A DNA stretch of 64,000 nucleotides, from the NCBI RefSeq assembly GCF_020382885.2, contig NC_058498.1:18505001-18569000 (forward strand), in the 5' to 3' direction. Origin of the DNA: Scatophagus argus. Its lineage: Eukaryota; Chordata; Actinopteri; Scatophagidae. A program made the position numbers and the translations under genes. The notes beneath the pieces are model-generated. The model worked only from the letters and a program-made list of their open reading frames with translations, did not search any database and was not told the DNA's origin. Positions 11,501 to 40,372 of this stretch are shown here, in pieces; position 1 is the stretch's first letter, and each line of letters opens with the position of its first letter.

Positions 11501-13595
11501 ACAAGAAAATCCAAGGTCCCTCCACTTTGCCCTCAGTGAGTGCAGGTTGATAGCTAAAGAGATGGAAGTCACACAGGAAGTGAACTGGCATTGTACACTG
11601 ATTTGACCTCCTCCTCTGTGGTGGGCTCATCTCCAGGTGACATTGGCCCACAGTGTTTCCTGTGAACAGGTAACATGATTTGTCTTCTGTGCACAGCGGA
11701 ATTAAAGCGCTAGTCATTTGAGCTGGTTGGCCTCTTATCAGTGTTCCCTCTTCCTGTCTGTTCACTTATTTTTAAACATATTCTCATATGACCTATATAC
11801 ATATACCTGGTTGGGGACTCTTTAAAACCCTCTGATTTCCATCAGGCATTTTGATATAATCAATGTCTGCTCAGTAGTGTGTGTGGGAGACAGACATCTT
11901 CAAAAGCCAAGAGAGGGTTAAGCTTTTCTACTGCTTTGTTAGACCCACTGCTGTGAGTACTTCCAAATGAAGTGTGCCTGGTGCTTTCAAAATCATTTTG
12001 TTTCCCCACCTCCTGTTAAGCATCATCGGTGCACAAGGACCAAATTGTACTTAAGTCACTGGTTGATAATGATGATAAATCCAACTGTTTAATTTGTCAA
12101 TTTCTTCTAAATTGTATCCACTGATCTGTGAGCAATCTGCTATGCCAACTTTAGCAGCCCTGCCCTGCCTGCTTTTCAACTAGATCTTCACCTCATAATT
12201 TTTGTGTTTGTTCGCACTGTACACAAAGTGACAAGTATGTGTTCATGGTACTCTGAAGTGCGTAAGTTCACGTGTGACAGCACTTAGATGGGGACTGTTG
12301 TTGGTACGTTGCTGAACATGTGGTGTGTTGGCCTAAAAGACTGTGACAAGATCTGTGAAAACACTGTTTATGTGGTGTCGCCTTCAAATTTGAAAATGTC
12401 TTGTTTGTGCCGAGTCTGATATTGTTTCTGGAGCCGTTTTCAGACAGTTGGACAGTGTGTCTGCACATACTTGGCCCCGAAGCTTCATATGTATTAATGC
12501 ATCAATTCAGCCTTCAGTGTTCAACAGCAACAACCAGAAAAATATATTAATCCTAAGTGATGTATAGCCTGCACTGTTTCATTACATTATTCATCTGAAG
12601 AAGTGCACAAAAGGTACATGTTGTGCCCAATGTCCGATTTAATGGGCACTGCGGACACCTGCAGTAGAGGTACAGAAACACCAGTATAAAGATGCACTAA
12701 GACCCTTTTCCCCCTCACTGACACCAGTGATGCGCCAAACATCGTTATTGTAGTTTTATGATTAATGAAATACCAGATTTTAATAATGTATGTATTTCGT
12801 AATGGGAGAAGGCTCATAATCCCACAGAACGTAATCTAAAGTGTGGATTTAAGTGGACAAATTCATATTTGTTGAGTGTAAGGAGCTGTACCAAAGTTAA
12901 AATCAGATTTTTGGTTGACGTAAATAAATTTCAACCTGTGTTGTACATGGTTTGCACTATCATTGCATTTCACATGATTTTACAAAATGAACACCAGGTT
13001 GCTTTCAGGCTTAAGGACTTTTCCTTTAAGTGGACTTTCCTTTTCAAATTGTTCCAAGGCCACATTGCAGATAGAGACTGAGCTCATCAGAGCTGTCAGC
13101 TCCCCCCAACACACAACTCTCACACACCGCTAGCCACACACACTCGCACACACTGTTCCATCGCTGCTCTGTTAATAATAAATGACCTCTGTGTGACTTA
13201 GGAAAGACGCTACAGCCCCAAACATGCTGTCTTCCCGTCCATGGTACTGCTCGCTCTACTGCAAAGTGCATTAGATTATTATTTCTTGTTTCTTGCTACC
13301 CCATCTGGTATCCCAAATCTTGCTCAATTCTTAAAATGAAAATGATGAACTGAAAGGTCAGTTAATTGTGCTTTTGATATCCTGACCCACATTAACAAGT
13401 AACTAACAGTCCATTTTTCAAACAATGCAAAATAACCTAAAATACAAGAGGTGCTGGTATCCAACATTCCATCAGCTGAGCTTTTGGGCACTGCGAAAGG
13501 TGTTTTTGTTTTGTTGGGGTTTTTTGTAGAGTGTCCTTTTGAACTTCTGCATCCTTTTGTGACATTCTTATTTTTATTTCACTCTTGTCCTGTAG
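8590..13595 (+). other. PRRC2C intron 1 (5.0 kb)
   Basis: Long first intron without convincing coding exons; the longest open frames (for example 9610-9873) show no family resemblance. A sequence fitting the CTCF core motif lies at 9951-9965. First introns of CpG-island genes often carry enhancers, but nothing specific can be claimed. Confidence 0.65.
9951..9965 (+). promoter_or_regulatory. Candidate CTCF-binding site
   Basis: CCAGCAGGTGGCAGT matches the vertebrate CTCF core CCASYAGRKGGCRS at every position. It is a motif match only. Confidence 0.4.
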
Positions 13596-29665
<16,070 letters not shown>

Positions 29666-30295
29666 AGGGTTTTTTATGCCTGTTTTTTTATATGAAGTCA
29701 GCTGACCACCAGGTGTCACTGTAACTTACCAATTGAAATGAGCATTTCAGTATAATTAGGTATGTGACGCAAAGCTTGACTACATTCAAATGAGGTGCCC
29801 TTTTAATGGGTTAGTAAGCTGTAACAAAAATGCCACAAATGACTTATTTATACTGAAGAATTATTAGCCATTAGATATATATTTCCACGTTTTGCCTAGT
29901 GGTTCTCCTCTTCCAGTACGTCAGAATTGATGTGTTAATGTGATCCATTCATTAATGTAACATTCATATGGCATCTACAGATGAAAGTATTGACAGCAAC
30001 CAGAGAATTTTTACATCTTGGGCATATGCATGTCCTGTAACAGATTTATTAAAAATCATCAAAGCATTACTTTGCTGTTTGTATCTCCTAAAAGTCAGCT
30101 TTCCATGACCATCTCTAGCTTTGTGAATTTATACTTGTTTATTTAGCTTAAGTAATACATTTAATTCTTTTTATCTGGATGATTTACATCACCAAATCTG
30201 AAGATAAATGATTCTCAGATGTTACAGAACACTTCATGAAGTGATGTGATATACTAACGTAATAACCACATAAACTGTTGTACTTTAGGAATAAG
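29666..30295. other. Short intergenic gap between convergent PRRC2C and MYOC 3' ends
   Basis: AT-rich, with no gene seen. The two inferred poly(A) signals face each other about 650 bp apart. Confidence 0.6.
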
Positions 30296-30301
30296 TTTAT
30301 T
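30296..30301 (-). terminator. myoc: Candidate MYOC poly(A) signal
   Basis: AATAAA on the minus strand, about 580 bp beyond the myocilin stop codon. The stretch between contains an AT-rich palindromic tract (about 30518-30570) and no coding frame. Confidence 0.5.
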
Positions 30302-30881
30302 TCATAACAATTTTGAACATGTCATTAAATTCACTACAGTGTACAAGTACATGCAATATACAGTTAATGCTGAGTGAGAAAGCAGTTTTTGCATTTAAAG
30401 ATGTTCATAGTGAAAGACTGTAGGCCATGAAGAACCACAGGAGTTTGTGTTGTAAATTGTCTCCATTAATTATCCTAGTCTGTGAAATTAAACTATGCTT
30501 CATATGTCAGACTTCAAATATATATCTATATCTACCTATATATCTATAGATATATATAGATATATAGTATATTTACATTTAACAAGAAAACAACAAAATC
30601 ATACATCTGAATTAAAGGCGGTACAAAAATAATTCCTCTAAAAACATGTTTGTGGTCCAAGCCACAGCAAAAGCTCTCCCACTGAAGTAAAAAAAAAAGA
30701 AGCAGGGGACATTGTTCCTCAAATGTCTTCATTTCAGTTTGGAGTTTGGTACTTGTGCTCTTCTACATGTGTTGGCTTTACAACCTCTACCACCACACAC
30801 ACATTATACTCTAAAGCTTTGAGTCTTTGAAACAGGAACAGGTGAGCAAAAGTCACTTTTTAACAGTCACTAATGACGGCC

Positions 30882-33333
30882 TTACTTGGCCTGCTGGCGA
30901 CCCAGCCTGAGGTCATAGGACACCATGTGGTAGTTGTCCCAGGCAAACAGCTTCCTCTGAGCCAGGTTATAGTCGATCATGCTGTTGTAGCGGTGCTTGT
31001 TCTTGAAGGGGATGCTCATGGCCTTCCCCTGGCTGGTTTCAGTGTCGTACATGAAGTTAATGATGGTGTCGGGTGCCGTGTAGCTGGCCACGGTGTACAG
31101 CTTGCCACAGATGATAAAGGAGTTGGCCACAGAGCTCTTCCTGATGTTGGTCTCCCAGCTCTTCTTCACCTCCAGGCTGTGTGGGTCCAGCTGCGAGATC
31201 ACGATGGCTCCTTTGGCTTTGCTGGTGGAGTAGACAGCCCACAGCCCCTGCTCATCCACAGCCAGATCAATGTCCGTGTAACCTCCCCAAGAGTAGGGGA
31301 ACTGGCCATGGAAGCCAGCATGGGGGAGGTCGCGACGGGCTGCGACGCTCTCAGAGGCCAAGTCGTAGCGGATGAGGGTGCGACTACGGCGTCTCTGGTA
31401 ATACAGAGAGCCTCTGAACACAGTGGCACCAGTACTCTCCACCTGCTCTGGCAACAACAGGACCTATCAAGGGAAAACATGACACAATAACTGGAAAGAA
31501 TCTCAAGGTTTGGGCTGTTTCTGTGAACAACTGTCATCTACGTGAAACCTACCTTGGACGGAAAGCCTTTAGAGAGTTGTTCCATGTCTTCGTACCCAAA
31601 CAGCTTCCTGACGTCAGAGCCAATGGTGTCAATGCGCCAGATCATGTTGGGTCCGTAAGGGGAAACAGCCTCAGGATCCTGCATCCAAACACCGTATTTA
31701 CCTTCTATGTTGTCAGCCCTTCTATGAGTGACCGGCTCACCAACTGAAACCAACTCTCCGCAACCTGTTAGCAGGAAGGGGTGGAAACATGAGAGATGAA
31801 AAGGATGAAAGATTTGTGAGACTATCGCTATCTGATGCTGGGAACATGAAGACCACAGTTGCTGTCCAAAACTGGAAACATGCTACAAGACTAATATTTG
31901 TAACCTTTCAAACCTCAGATCATATTTAAGATGATCAAAATTATCTGTGAGAGAGCTTTGAATCATATGCCACATATAACATGATGTGACTTTTGCTGAA
32001 GGGTTTAACTATTTTCTGTTAACTGGTCTTGTGTCTAAATCTGCCTCCCCTGCAGATAATGTTTCCTATAGCACTGTCCTTTGTGATCAGTTCTTACAGC
32101 TGGTTGGGGTTAAGGCTGAAGCTGAGCAAACAAACTGATTGTGAAAAAGGCTGACACAATACAACAGGGGGTGATCATCCTCAAATCAAATAAAAAATGT
32201 CTTTAAATCTGGTGTTTTTCCAATTTAAGGTAACTTCGGGACACAGTTCACACAGTCAGTGGTAGGTCTACATGTATGTGGCTGGGAGGGACGATGCTGG
32301 TAATCCGAGAGCTGATCAAAGCTACATTGAAGTCATCGTTTCTCATCAAGGAGGCAGACAGCAGGTCTAGAGATGCTGCCCGGCATCTCTGTTAACTTCA
32401 TTTGAGTCACCACCATCAGGGCAGCAACTGGGCTACGACTCATCCAGGAACTCTCCTCTGCTTGTGTTACTGAGAAAATGATAAGGCAGTATATTTACCA
32501 CTGCCTAAAATACACCCTTGCTCTCAAGTTCAGGATGTAGCACCGGATTAAGGGTTAAATAGGAATATGTTTTATAAATACACCTATGGCCATGTAGTTT
32601 CCCTGTGGTGTGGCTTCATCAGAGATTAGATGACCTCACGTGGTGAGTGCACGTGTATTTTCATTGCCAAACAGTCGAGCCCGCTGAGAGACATTCAGTG
32701 GCACGAGCATTGACGTGGGACACCAATCACAGGAAGCTTTAAGATTGCGTGTGACCCCCCCCCCTCATGGTGTCACACATATGTAAGGGGGTGCTTCCTC
32801 TTTTCATTTTCTGAGACGAACATAAAATTCAGGCAGGCTCTCCTACCTGTGGATCGGCATGACTTTGGTATTCTTGCCCCAAATGCTGCAGTATTAATAG
32901 CAGTATTTGCTTTGAGCTTGTCAGCAGGGGGTGTGAGTGTCATGTTTGCAAGGTCAGATGGACAGAGGAGGGGAGGAGGAAGAAGGAGAAGGGGGGAGTG
33001 AGATGGGTATTAATTGCCAGGGTGGGATTTTACAGAACTACACTGATCTATATTTTAACTACAAAGCATGTGTGAGATAAAGTTGAATATATTTTTCTTG
33101 CAGTTACAGAGAGCCCTTTGGGCCTCTTTCATGGAACATTTCTTACAGATTTTATCTGAAAGTCTTTGCAAACAAGCAAAATTTTCATTAACATTGGTCA
33201 TTTCTTACCAAAATGGACTTTGCGTAACCTTTTTATTATCATTATTGTTACATTAGATTTTCCATGCATATAAGCTAGCTTGCACTCTTCACCTTTGCCT
33301 TTGTGAGTGTATTGTCTTTGTACACTAGTACAT

Positions 33334-33385
<52 letters not shown>

Positions 33386-33744
33386 CATACAAATACAGTT
33401 TGAGGGTTTGCATGATGTTGGATGATGGCACTTTTTGTCAAAGTTGCATTTTTGTTGAGTTTTGGTTGAATTGAGGCAGAAATAAAAAAGAGTAAACCTG
33501 TGTTGTCCTCAGAGGCATCAGGGGCAGGTACTTCTGTCACCTCAGCCTTCAGCTCCTGGAAGCCTGGAGATCCATACTGCCATGCTGAGTCTGTCAAGAA
33601 GAGATGAAGAAATTTAGATGAAGAAGAAACAGCAGGGTGGAGGTGACTGCAGAAAACGTATCCCACCTCTCAAACTGCTGCTGTCTCCCTGCCTGTTGGG
33701 CCTGGTCTTCAGGTGAGACATTGGACTGGAACCTAAACGCACGT

Positions 33745-33802
<58 letters not shown>

Positions 33803-34699
33803 ACACATGCAGATTTCAGTGATGTTTGATGCATATTTCACATGTAGTGTACAATAGCCGCGAGAGCGTTTGTATACCCAAACGTGGCTACGGCACCACT
33901 GACAGCAGAGAATGTGACAGCAGGAAACAAACACCCCTGAATGGATTCCCAGCTGCTCTGGAGTCAGACAGTCGCTAGATTGGCCCACCATAACACACAT
34001 ACTTGACACACTCGACACCCCATCCCAACCCAGCACTGTCAACTTCAAACCAGTCGTTTGGCCCTTTCTCCCCTGTATCTCTGTCAGGTGTCAGCCTTCC
34101 TCTTCTCTTCTCTTCTCTTCTCTTCTCTTCTCTTCTCTTCTCTTCTCTTCTCTTCTCTTCTCTTCTCTTCTCGTCTCCTTATTTTCCCATTTGACTCCTT
34201 CATGTAGCCATTACCATGAAAAGTTAAGTTAAACAACATGTCTGTAAACTGTATACTCATCAGAGGCTTGAAGATACAAAGATGTTTATGTTTACGAAAA
34301 TGAGTTTAAAATAGGTTTTCAAGAAAATGGATGAAAGAATGTAACTCTTTGTTCGTTTTTATGGATGTGAGCACACGTGTTCTTGCATGTGCTTTGTCCA
34401 GTCATTTCAGGCACATAATGAGCCCTAATGGTGAAGAGAACATCAAACGCTTGCATCTGGAGGCTGATGTTGATTCTTGAGGAAGAGGAGTAGGAGGCTG
34501 GTAATGGAACATGAGAAAGTTGTGTGTGCTGTGTGTTATAAACAGAAAAATAATCAAAGCTAAGTGTTGTTTTTCAAAGCCTGTAAAACAAAAAGACCAG
34601 CGGTGTTTTGAGGGTCACAGGGGGGTTTGCTGTGAGGCTGTTCCCACAGGACACAGCCATTCATCATCATAAACAGCCAAATTCTCCTACTGTCTTTTC

Positions 34700-34733
<34 letters not shown>

Positions 34734-37287
34734 CATATGTGCCCTCATATCCTGCCTCTTTGTTTGGCTGTTGGATCTTATTTGAGTCCAATCCTCTTCA
34801 CAAAGTTTAACTCAGTATCCCCACAATATTGCTGTGTTAAAACATTTTGCATCTGGGCATATTCATAAGCTACAATGTAAAATCAACAGAGAAGACATTT
34901 AAATTTAACTCCATGCTGAACCACATTCCTGCTGCCTGAAAAGAACATTAGTAATGACTGCATTCCCTGCTGGCTGCACAAATTGGAAATTGAAAGAAAA
35001 CATCTGAAAGACACAGTGAAACTGATTGTGTTTTGCTTTGAGTTTGGCTCCATCTTCATTGCTGCTCAAGCTGAGCAAATTTCCATTTTTAAATGTGATT
35101 TCAAAATATTTTTTTTGTGTGTGTGTGTTCTGTTGAATATTGTGAGCCTACACCTTTTATATTTGTATTGGTTCTGCTTTGAGCACAAGTGAAGTCTCCA
35201 TTCATGAAGAATGTTTCCACTATTAGCATACAGGGTCACTGGCTTTTGCTGTCACTACTAGTGCAAATTTTATGTGAAGGTCTATTTTAAAAGTCCTAAA
35301 ATAACACTGCAGAATATCAGCTCATATATTTTGAGAGGCGAGTGTTGCTGAAGCTCATAACCACTGCGACAAGCTAACTAAAATGCTTTGACTTTTATCT
35401 CCTCCCTCCCTTGCCTCTGCATGTCTTCCTCTCACTGTGATCTATTCCACATGTGCCTCTCGCCCTGAGAGCATGTATTTCAGTCTGCAGGTGTACACAT
35501 GAGGAGCTGTGCAGATAACCTGGAACTTAAGCTTTCCTAGTGCAGGGGGAGCAGAAATGTGTAAATGTCTGGGGAGATGGTAAGAAAGGATCCAGCTGCT
35601 GGCAATCTTGCCTTGACAAATAGTACACTCTGAGAGCCAAGAGGGTAAACACAGTGATGGCTTACCAGGGAAAAGAGAGAGGGGTGCTGGGTGAAAAGAG
35701 GAGGCTAATTAGACGAATGTTTGGCTATTGCAAACACTCAGAATACCAGAGCTTAACCTTGCTGGCTCCAAGATAACTCCCAAGTGCTGTGCAGCCCTCT
35801 ATGACCTTTGGAAGTATAGTGTTCATGGCCCCTCCATCCTCATCAGTCCTTGACCGACCAGGTGTCATCAAAAGCCCTGAGATGAGACCGCTGCATGGAA
35901 CCACCACTTCCAGAGCACGCATCCCATTTTAGCTACCCCCTCCCCTTCCCAGCTAGGCTATTCGCACCCTGCTTGTCATGCAGAGGGAAACACCAGTCAT
36001 AAAGAGAGCAGGATCTGCTCATAAATACTGACCCTCTCTGGCCTGCCACCATCACTCCTAAATCCAGGCAGGAAGTGAGGAGCAGAAACCTGAGCCAAGC
36101 ATATTTGCAGACTAATGGGGCAACCAAAACATTAACTGCACAAAACATGCACCATCAGAGGATGCACACAAATCATTCCCCTGTTTTCTTTAAGGGGATT
36201 TGTGCAGTCAGATACGGTGTCAGGAGAAACCTGAGCTTCTCACCCCTAATGCTGCAAGCAGTGGATCAAAAACAGACGAGATCTCTGTGCCTGTGCAATG
36301 CACTATGCGTGGTATTCCATACATAGATGACATTTATGTGTCATCACTTCTCTGTGCCAATTAACCCATTATCTTTCAGACAAGGTTACCAAATACATAT
36401 TTCAACAGAGACACAACCTGTCTGCAGGCAGTTATCTAGTTGCGCATCTTAATTGCAGGACAGATGGACAAGATTTATATTGTACTACCTCCAGAAGCAT
36501 ATTTATTTTACTTATCTTATCTTATTTTGTTTTACTTTATTCTATTTTACCTTATTTTTATTTTATTCTATTATTATATGTTACTTGTTCTTACATTTTA
36601 TGTATGCATCAATCACTAAGACAAATACCTAGTTATGTGAAACCTCGTCACTTAAATGGCAATAAAGACAATTCTGATTCTGACTCTGATATATAAAATA
36701 AGTCAAAAAATTATCTCACAGAATGAATGAATGTCTATTTATATTTTGCACATTTTTTTGAATAACTAGGTTCCTCTCTTACCCCCAGCAGGTCTTATCA
36801 GGCCACTTTCCTGCAGAGAGGGGCTTGGTGGCACCACTGGGGTTTGCGGAGGGCAGGGTCTGTTCCTCAGCCTCTCCGTTTCCCTCCTCATCTCGTCCAT
36901 CCTGTGCCGAAGCCCCTCCACCTCTTGCTCCAGACGCTCCTTCTCCCCCTGCAGCAGGTTCCTCTCCCCCACGGCCCGGTTCAGCGCCTCCTGAAGCTCA
37001 GACTGAGCTCTGCCTCCAGCTCTTTGGGGACCCCCGGTGTCCCCTCCAGTCAGCCGTGACACCAGCACCTCCAGGATCCCGAGCCTGGCCTTCAGGCCAT
37101 CCACCTCGGGGCCTGAGCTCTGCGGGCAGCTGGCCTCAACAGGGCTGGGTACAGTGAAGGTGTACTGGCATCGCCCGCTCCGGTCGTTTCCCCTCCACAG
37201 AGCAGCTCGGTCCTGTGCGTCACCTCGCAGCAGAAGACCACACATGCACAATGAGAGAAGGAGGAACATACTGGACACGGTCCACAC
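30882..37287 (-). CDS. myoc: Myocilin (4 coding exons)
   Basis: Exons in transcript order: 37287-36783, 33590-33498, 31764-31553, 31463-30882. They join in frame to 463 residues (human myocilin has 504). Myocilin is a secreted glycoprotein of the eye's outflow tissue and extracellular matrix. Seen here: a signal peptide with a leucine-rich core (residues 1 to about 25), a heptad-like Glu/Arg/Leu coiled coil (about 60-145), a short linker containing the family motif [11 protein letters not shown], and an olfactomedin domain (about 200-463). The domain keeps the cysteine pair (Cys201 and Cys389) and acidic/Asn residues in the calcium-site motifs [16 protein letters not shown] and LFAWDN. It lies tail to tail with PRRC2C and upstream of VAMP4, as in mammals. 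An 89 bp intron splits the olfactomedin domain. Identity is firm. Confidence 0.95.
31765..33497 (-). other. MYOC intron 2
   Basis: No coding exon was found. It contains a (CA)n tract at about 33337-33382 and a short C run near 32757. Confidence 0.7.
33337..33382. repeat. (CA)n microsatellite in MYOC intron 2
   Basis: About 23 perfect CA units. Confidence 0.95.
33748..33800. repeat. (AC)n microsatellite
   Basis: About 26 AC units in MYOC intron 1. Confidence 0.95.
34098..34172. repeat. (CTTCT)n pentanucleotide repeat
   Basis: About 15 near-perfect five-base units, ending in a variant CTCGTCTCC. Confidence 0.95.
34701..34731. repeat. (GT)n microsatellite
   Basis: About 15 GT units in MYOC intron 1. 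Confidence 0.95.
36475..36690 (+). mobile_element. LINE 3' tail fragment, plus orientation
   Basis: A TTATTTTA-type AT-rich stretch is followed by TACTTGTTCTTACATTTTATGTATGCATCAATCAC-like sequence in pieces and ends with AATAAAGACAATTCTGATTC, a microsatellite-ended non-LTR tail. It is the inverted relative of 5475-5765. Confidence 0.6.
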
Positions 37288-37562
37288 AGACTGATGAGAG
37301 GTTTACTCTAATTTCTTCCTCTGAAGGATTACTTTTTTCCTCTGTCAAATCTTTATTTTCTCAGCTCTCAACTGGACTTCTCCTTCAATCCTATACTAAT
37401 TCCAAATTTCTAAGTGAGGGGTTAGTTTCTAAATTTCTGAATGTAAAGTCTCCCTCTTCTCAGGTATTTCTTCTTCTCTCCTCCCCTCTCTTGTTCTGCT
37501 CTTCCCTGTCTGTCCTCAGTGGACAGGTCTGTAACTCTGAGCTCGCCCCAACAGCTCACTGA

Positions 37563-37570
37563 TATTTATA
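37563..37570 (-). promoter_or_regulatory. myoc: Candidate MYOC TATA box
   Basis: TATAAATA on the minus strand, 276 bp upstream of the myocilin start codon. This implies transcription starting near 37535 and a 5' UTR of about 250 bp. The mammalian MYOC promoter also has a TATA element; the exact start here is inferred. Confidence 0.5.
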
Positions 37571-39282
37571 CAATCTGGAGGCTGGAGGGGAAGGCAGGAG
37601 GGAAAGAGGGGAAGAGAGGAGAGGTGAAAAGAAGGGAGGGGAGACAGGGAGAAGACTTGGTAGAGAAGTCGGGGTGGGGGTTGGGGGTGTCAGAGACAAA
37701 GGAGGAAGGAGGGAGGAGGAAAAAAAGTTATGGGATGCTTGCAAAAACAGCCCATTTTCACACAGGTTTAAATGCTTCTATTGTGTAAAAACAGTATTTT
37801 TAAGTCTCAAACATGACAGTTTTCTGTCTTTGACATGTGTGCAATTCTGCACCTCCAGTGATATTTATTGAAGTCTTATCTGAAAAAAATGTCCCCTGAT
37901 GTGTGTGATGACCTGTCTTAGAGGATTTGGTTGAGGTTTGGCCCTGGCATGGCAGGGAAAGCTGGGCCTCACTGGATACAGTTACCTCCAGAGGAGCCGG
38001 TGTCCCCTTTCATATTGGTAGGGGGCCAGCACGTGACGCAAGCAGTCGATAAGAGCTGTCATTATGAAGGGTCGAGGTTACAAGTCCATCGATGACAGGA
38101 TACCTGACGCCGACCCTGACATAAACTGGGTCCCTTCAGCTGAACTTGAGTTTGTTTTGATATTACGTGTGTATTCGTGCTGCAGTCACTGCAGTTTTTT
38201 ACATTCATATTTAATACAACACGAGTGAGCTGCCGGGAACCATTCCTCCCCAAGCCCACTCCCTGTCACTTGCTGTCTGGGTGGATTTGTTGCAGTCTGC
38301 CTCCCGTCCCTCCTCTCTCGTCTCTTTGCTCTAACACAATATGTCAGACATGTTGAACCGCCGCCGGCACGGCTCACTTCTACAGTCATGCGATATGGAG
38401 GATGATCTCTTGTTTATTTTCAGAGAGGCAGGATGAAAGATTTGAAAGTGAGACACTTGCTCAGAGAAGCACGCAATCAAGTAGCAGGTGTGCGCGCACA
38501 CACACACACACCTTCCAACCCCACCATACCTGCCTTTGCAGGTCTCAGCTTACCCTCATATCCTGCCTCTTTGTTTTGGATCCTAAAATCTGCTCTGGCT
38601 CCTCTCCTGCACGTTTGCATTATGTTCATTCATCCATCTCTGCTGACCTGCCAGGCCACCTCAAATCCTAAAACATCACATGACCTGGATGCTTCACTTT
38701 AGGGAGGCCAGAGGGCAGGGGGTGCAGGAGAAGCAGGGAGCACCAGAGGAAGTGTGTTGCAGGTTGATTCCAGCCTCACCTGTCAGACTGTTGTCTTGAT
38801 TGATGAGCAAGCCTACTATTGGTTGGACAGATGGATGAATAAGATACCATGTCTGCTTGATTTTGAAAACACTGAACTGCAATACTCTCAGTCAGGATAC
38901 GTCCTCTGACAGGAAATATTTTAACAATGACAACCCCAAGAAAGGGAGGAGGGAGGAAAGTGGGACATGTGAAATAAAGGATTGAATAAATCATCAAAGG
39001 GGAAAAGGCTGGGAGTAAAACCACATGTATGGAGACAGCGGACGAGAGAATGACTGAAGAAAGAAGCTCCTGGGAAAGTAGTAGAAGGAGTTCAATTATA
39101 AAGATGGAAAAACAGAGGATCAGGTGTGTTTAAACATTTGAATAATGTTTCATCCGCTAGAACTCAGAAGAATATCAAATGTAGATGGATTTCATTTTCT
39201 TTTTCTGGAAATGTATTCTCCGCTTCCTCTAGCTCGCAACACATCCATCTCTCCCTATACAGCAGCAGAGTCTCCACTGGAC

Positions 39283-39317
<35 letters not shown>

Positions 39318-40366
39318 CTGACTAATGCTGGTTGGCACATTGTCCACTCTTCTTTCTTGTGAATTTATTTCACTTTTATAGGACTCGTATAACCGCTGCT
39401 ATGCCCGGAATCTGAAGTCATCCAGTATTAGCCCCTAACGCAGGACCAAAACATGCTGTGCTGCCAGTGTGGGTGTGTCTCTGCAGGCAGAGAGGGTAAA
39501 AATGACTTCTCATCCACAAATATACACAGTAGTGTAACACTGAATTCTTTTAGCCCTTCAATACGCATCAGAGTCCAAACCAGAGGTCAAAAAAAAAGGA
39601 AAAATAAAACCTCCAAGCACCTAGTTTGTAGTTAATGCAAATGGCTTGTGTCTGCCAACATGTCTGTGAGACCTGAAAACAGCTACAGCATTTTACAGCC
39701 ACTTCTTCAACCAGCACTTTATAACTACTGCAACTGAGCAGGACTCGGGGACTATCCAATGGTATAAGGCCTTCTTCTGCAGCAACATCAACATATAAAC
39801 AAGCGCATGAGATGAGATGACCTCTCTTCTCTTTATCCTCAAAGCTGAATAAAGCCAACCCCAAGAGTGTGACCTGGAAGGCCATCTGCCATAGATCAAT
39901 GTAGTAAAATACCCCTGTGGGCCAATTTAATTTCTGCTCCCTCAGAAAGATTGGGCAGTGCTGGCCAGGCAAGGGGCAGAGCTGTCACAGTGTGTTTGTG
40001 TCTACTGTCCTGAGAGAACGAGAGTGGTGGGTCTGCTAAAACAATAACACTTCACGGACTCCAGTCAATCTAACTTTAGTGCCATCTTGGGACTCTATGC
40101 TGCCAGTAAAGTCACAGACCAATAAAAAAGTCAGGTAATGAGAAGGGATCAAAGAAAGAATTCACAGGATATCCAGAGTGGTTGAAAGTGGAGGGATGGC
40201 ATGAAGATTAGTTTTTCCCTCTTCACCTCCACTCATCTTTCTTTCCACCATCCTGTTCAGTTTTTCTCTTTTCCCACTGATTGCTCTCTCCATCCTTAAG
40301 CTGCCTTTCTGAGTTAGTCAACCAGTTCAAACTAGATTAAACCAGGCCAGTGCTCTTTAAAATCAC
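37571..40366. other. Intergenic DNA between MYOC and VAMP4
   Basis: No coding exon or RNA gene recognised. It holds short CA runs near 38496 and a (GT)n tract at about 39287-39315. The region is the natural place for MYOC upstream control elements, but none can be named. Confidence 0.6.
39287..39315. repeat. (GT)n microsatellite
   Basis: About 14 GT units. Confidence 0.9.
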
Positions 40367-40372
40367 TTTATT
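40367..40372 (-). terminator. vamp4: Candidate VAMP4 poly(A) signal
   Basis: AATAAA on the minus strand, about 1.3 kb after the VAMP4 stop codon. The sequence between (40373-41683) has no coding frame and is read as 3' UTR, with a GA-rich tract at about 41620-41660. Confidence 0.5.

Larger units (their letters stand above)
33591..36782 (-). other. MYOC intron 1 (3.2 kb)
   Basis: Rich in simple repeats: (CA)n at about 33748-33800, (CTTCT)n at about 34098-34172 and (GT)n at about 34701-34731. A LINE tail sits at 36475-36690. No coding exons are visible. Confidence 0.7.

Noticed and set aside
29704-29720. CTCF-like motif between PRRC2C and MYOC
   Set aside because: One core base differs (GGTGTC for GGTGGC), so the match is too weak to report as a site.
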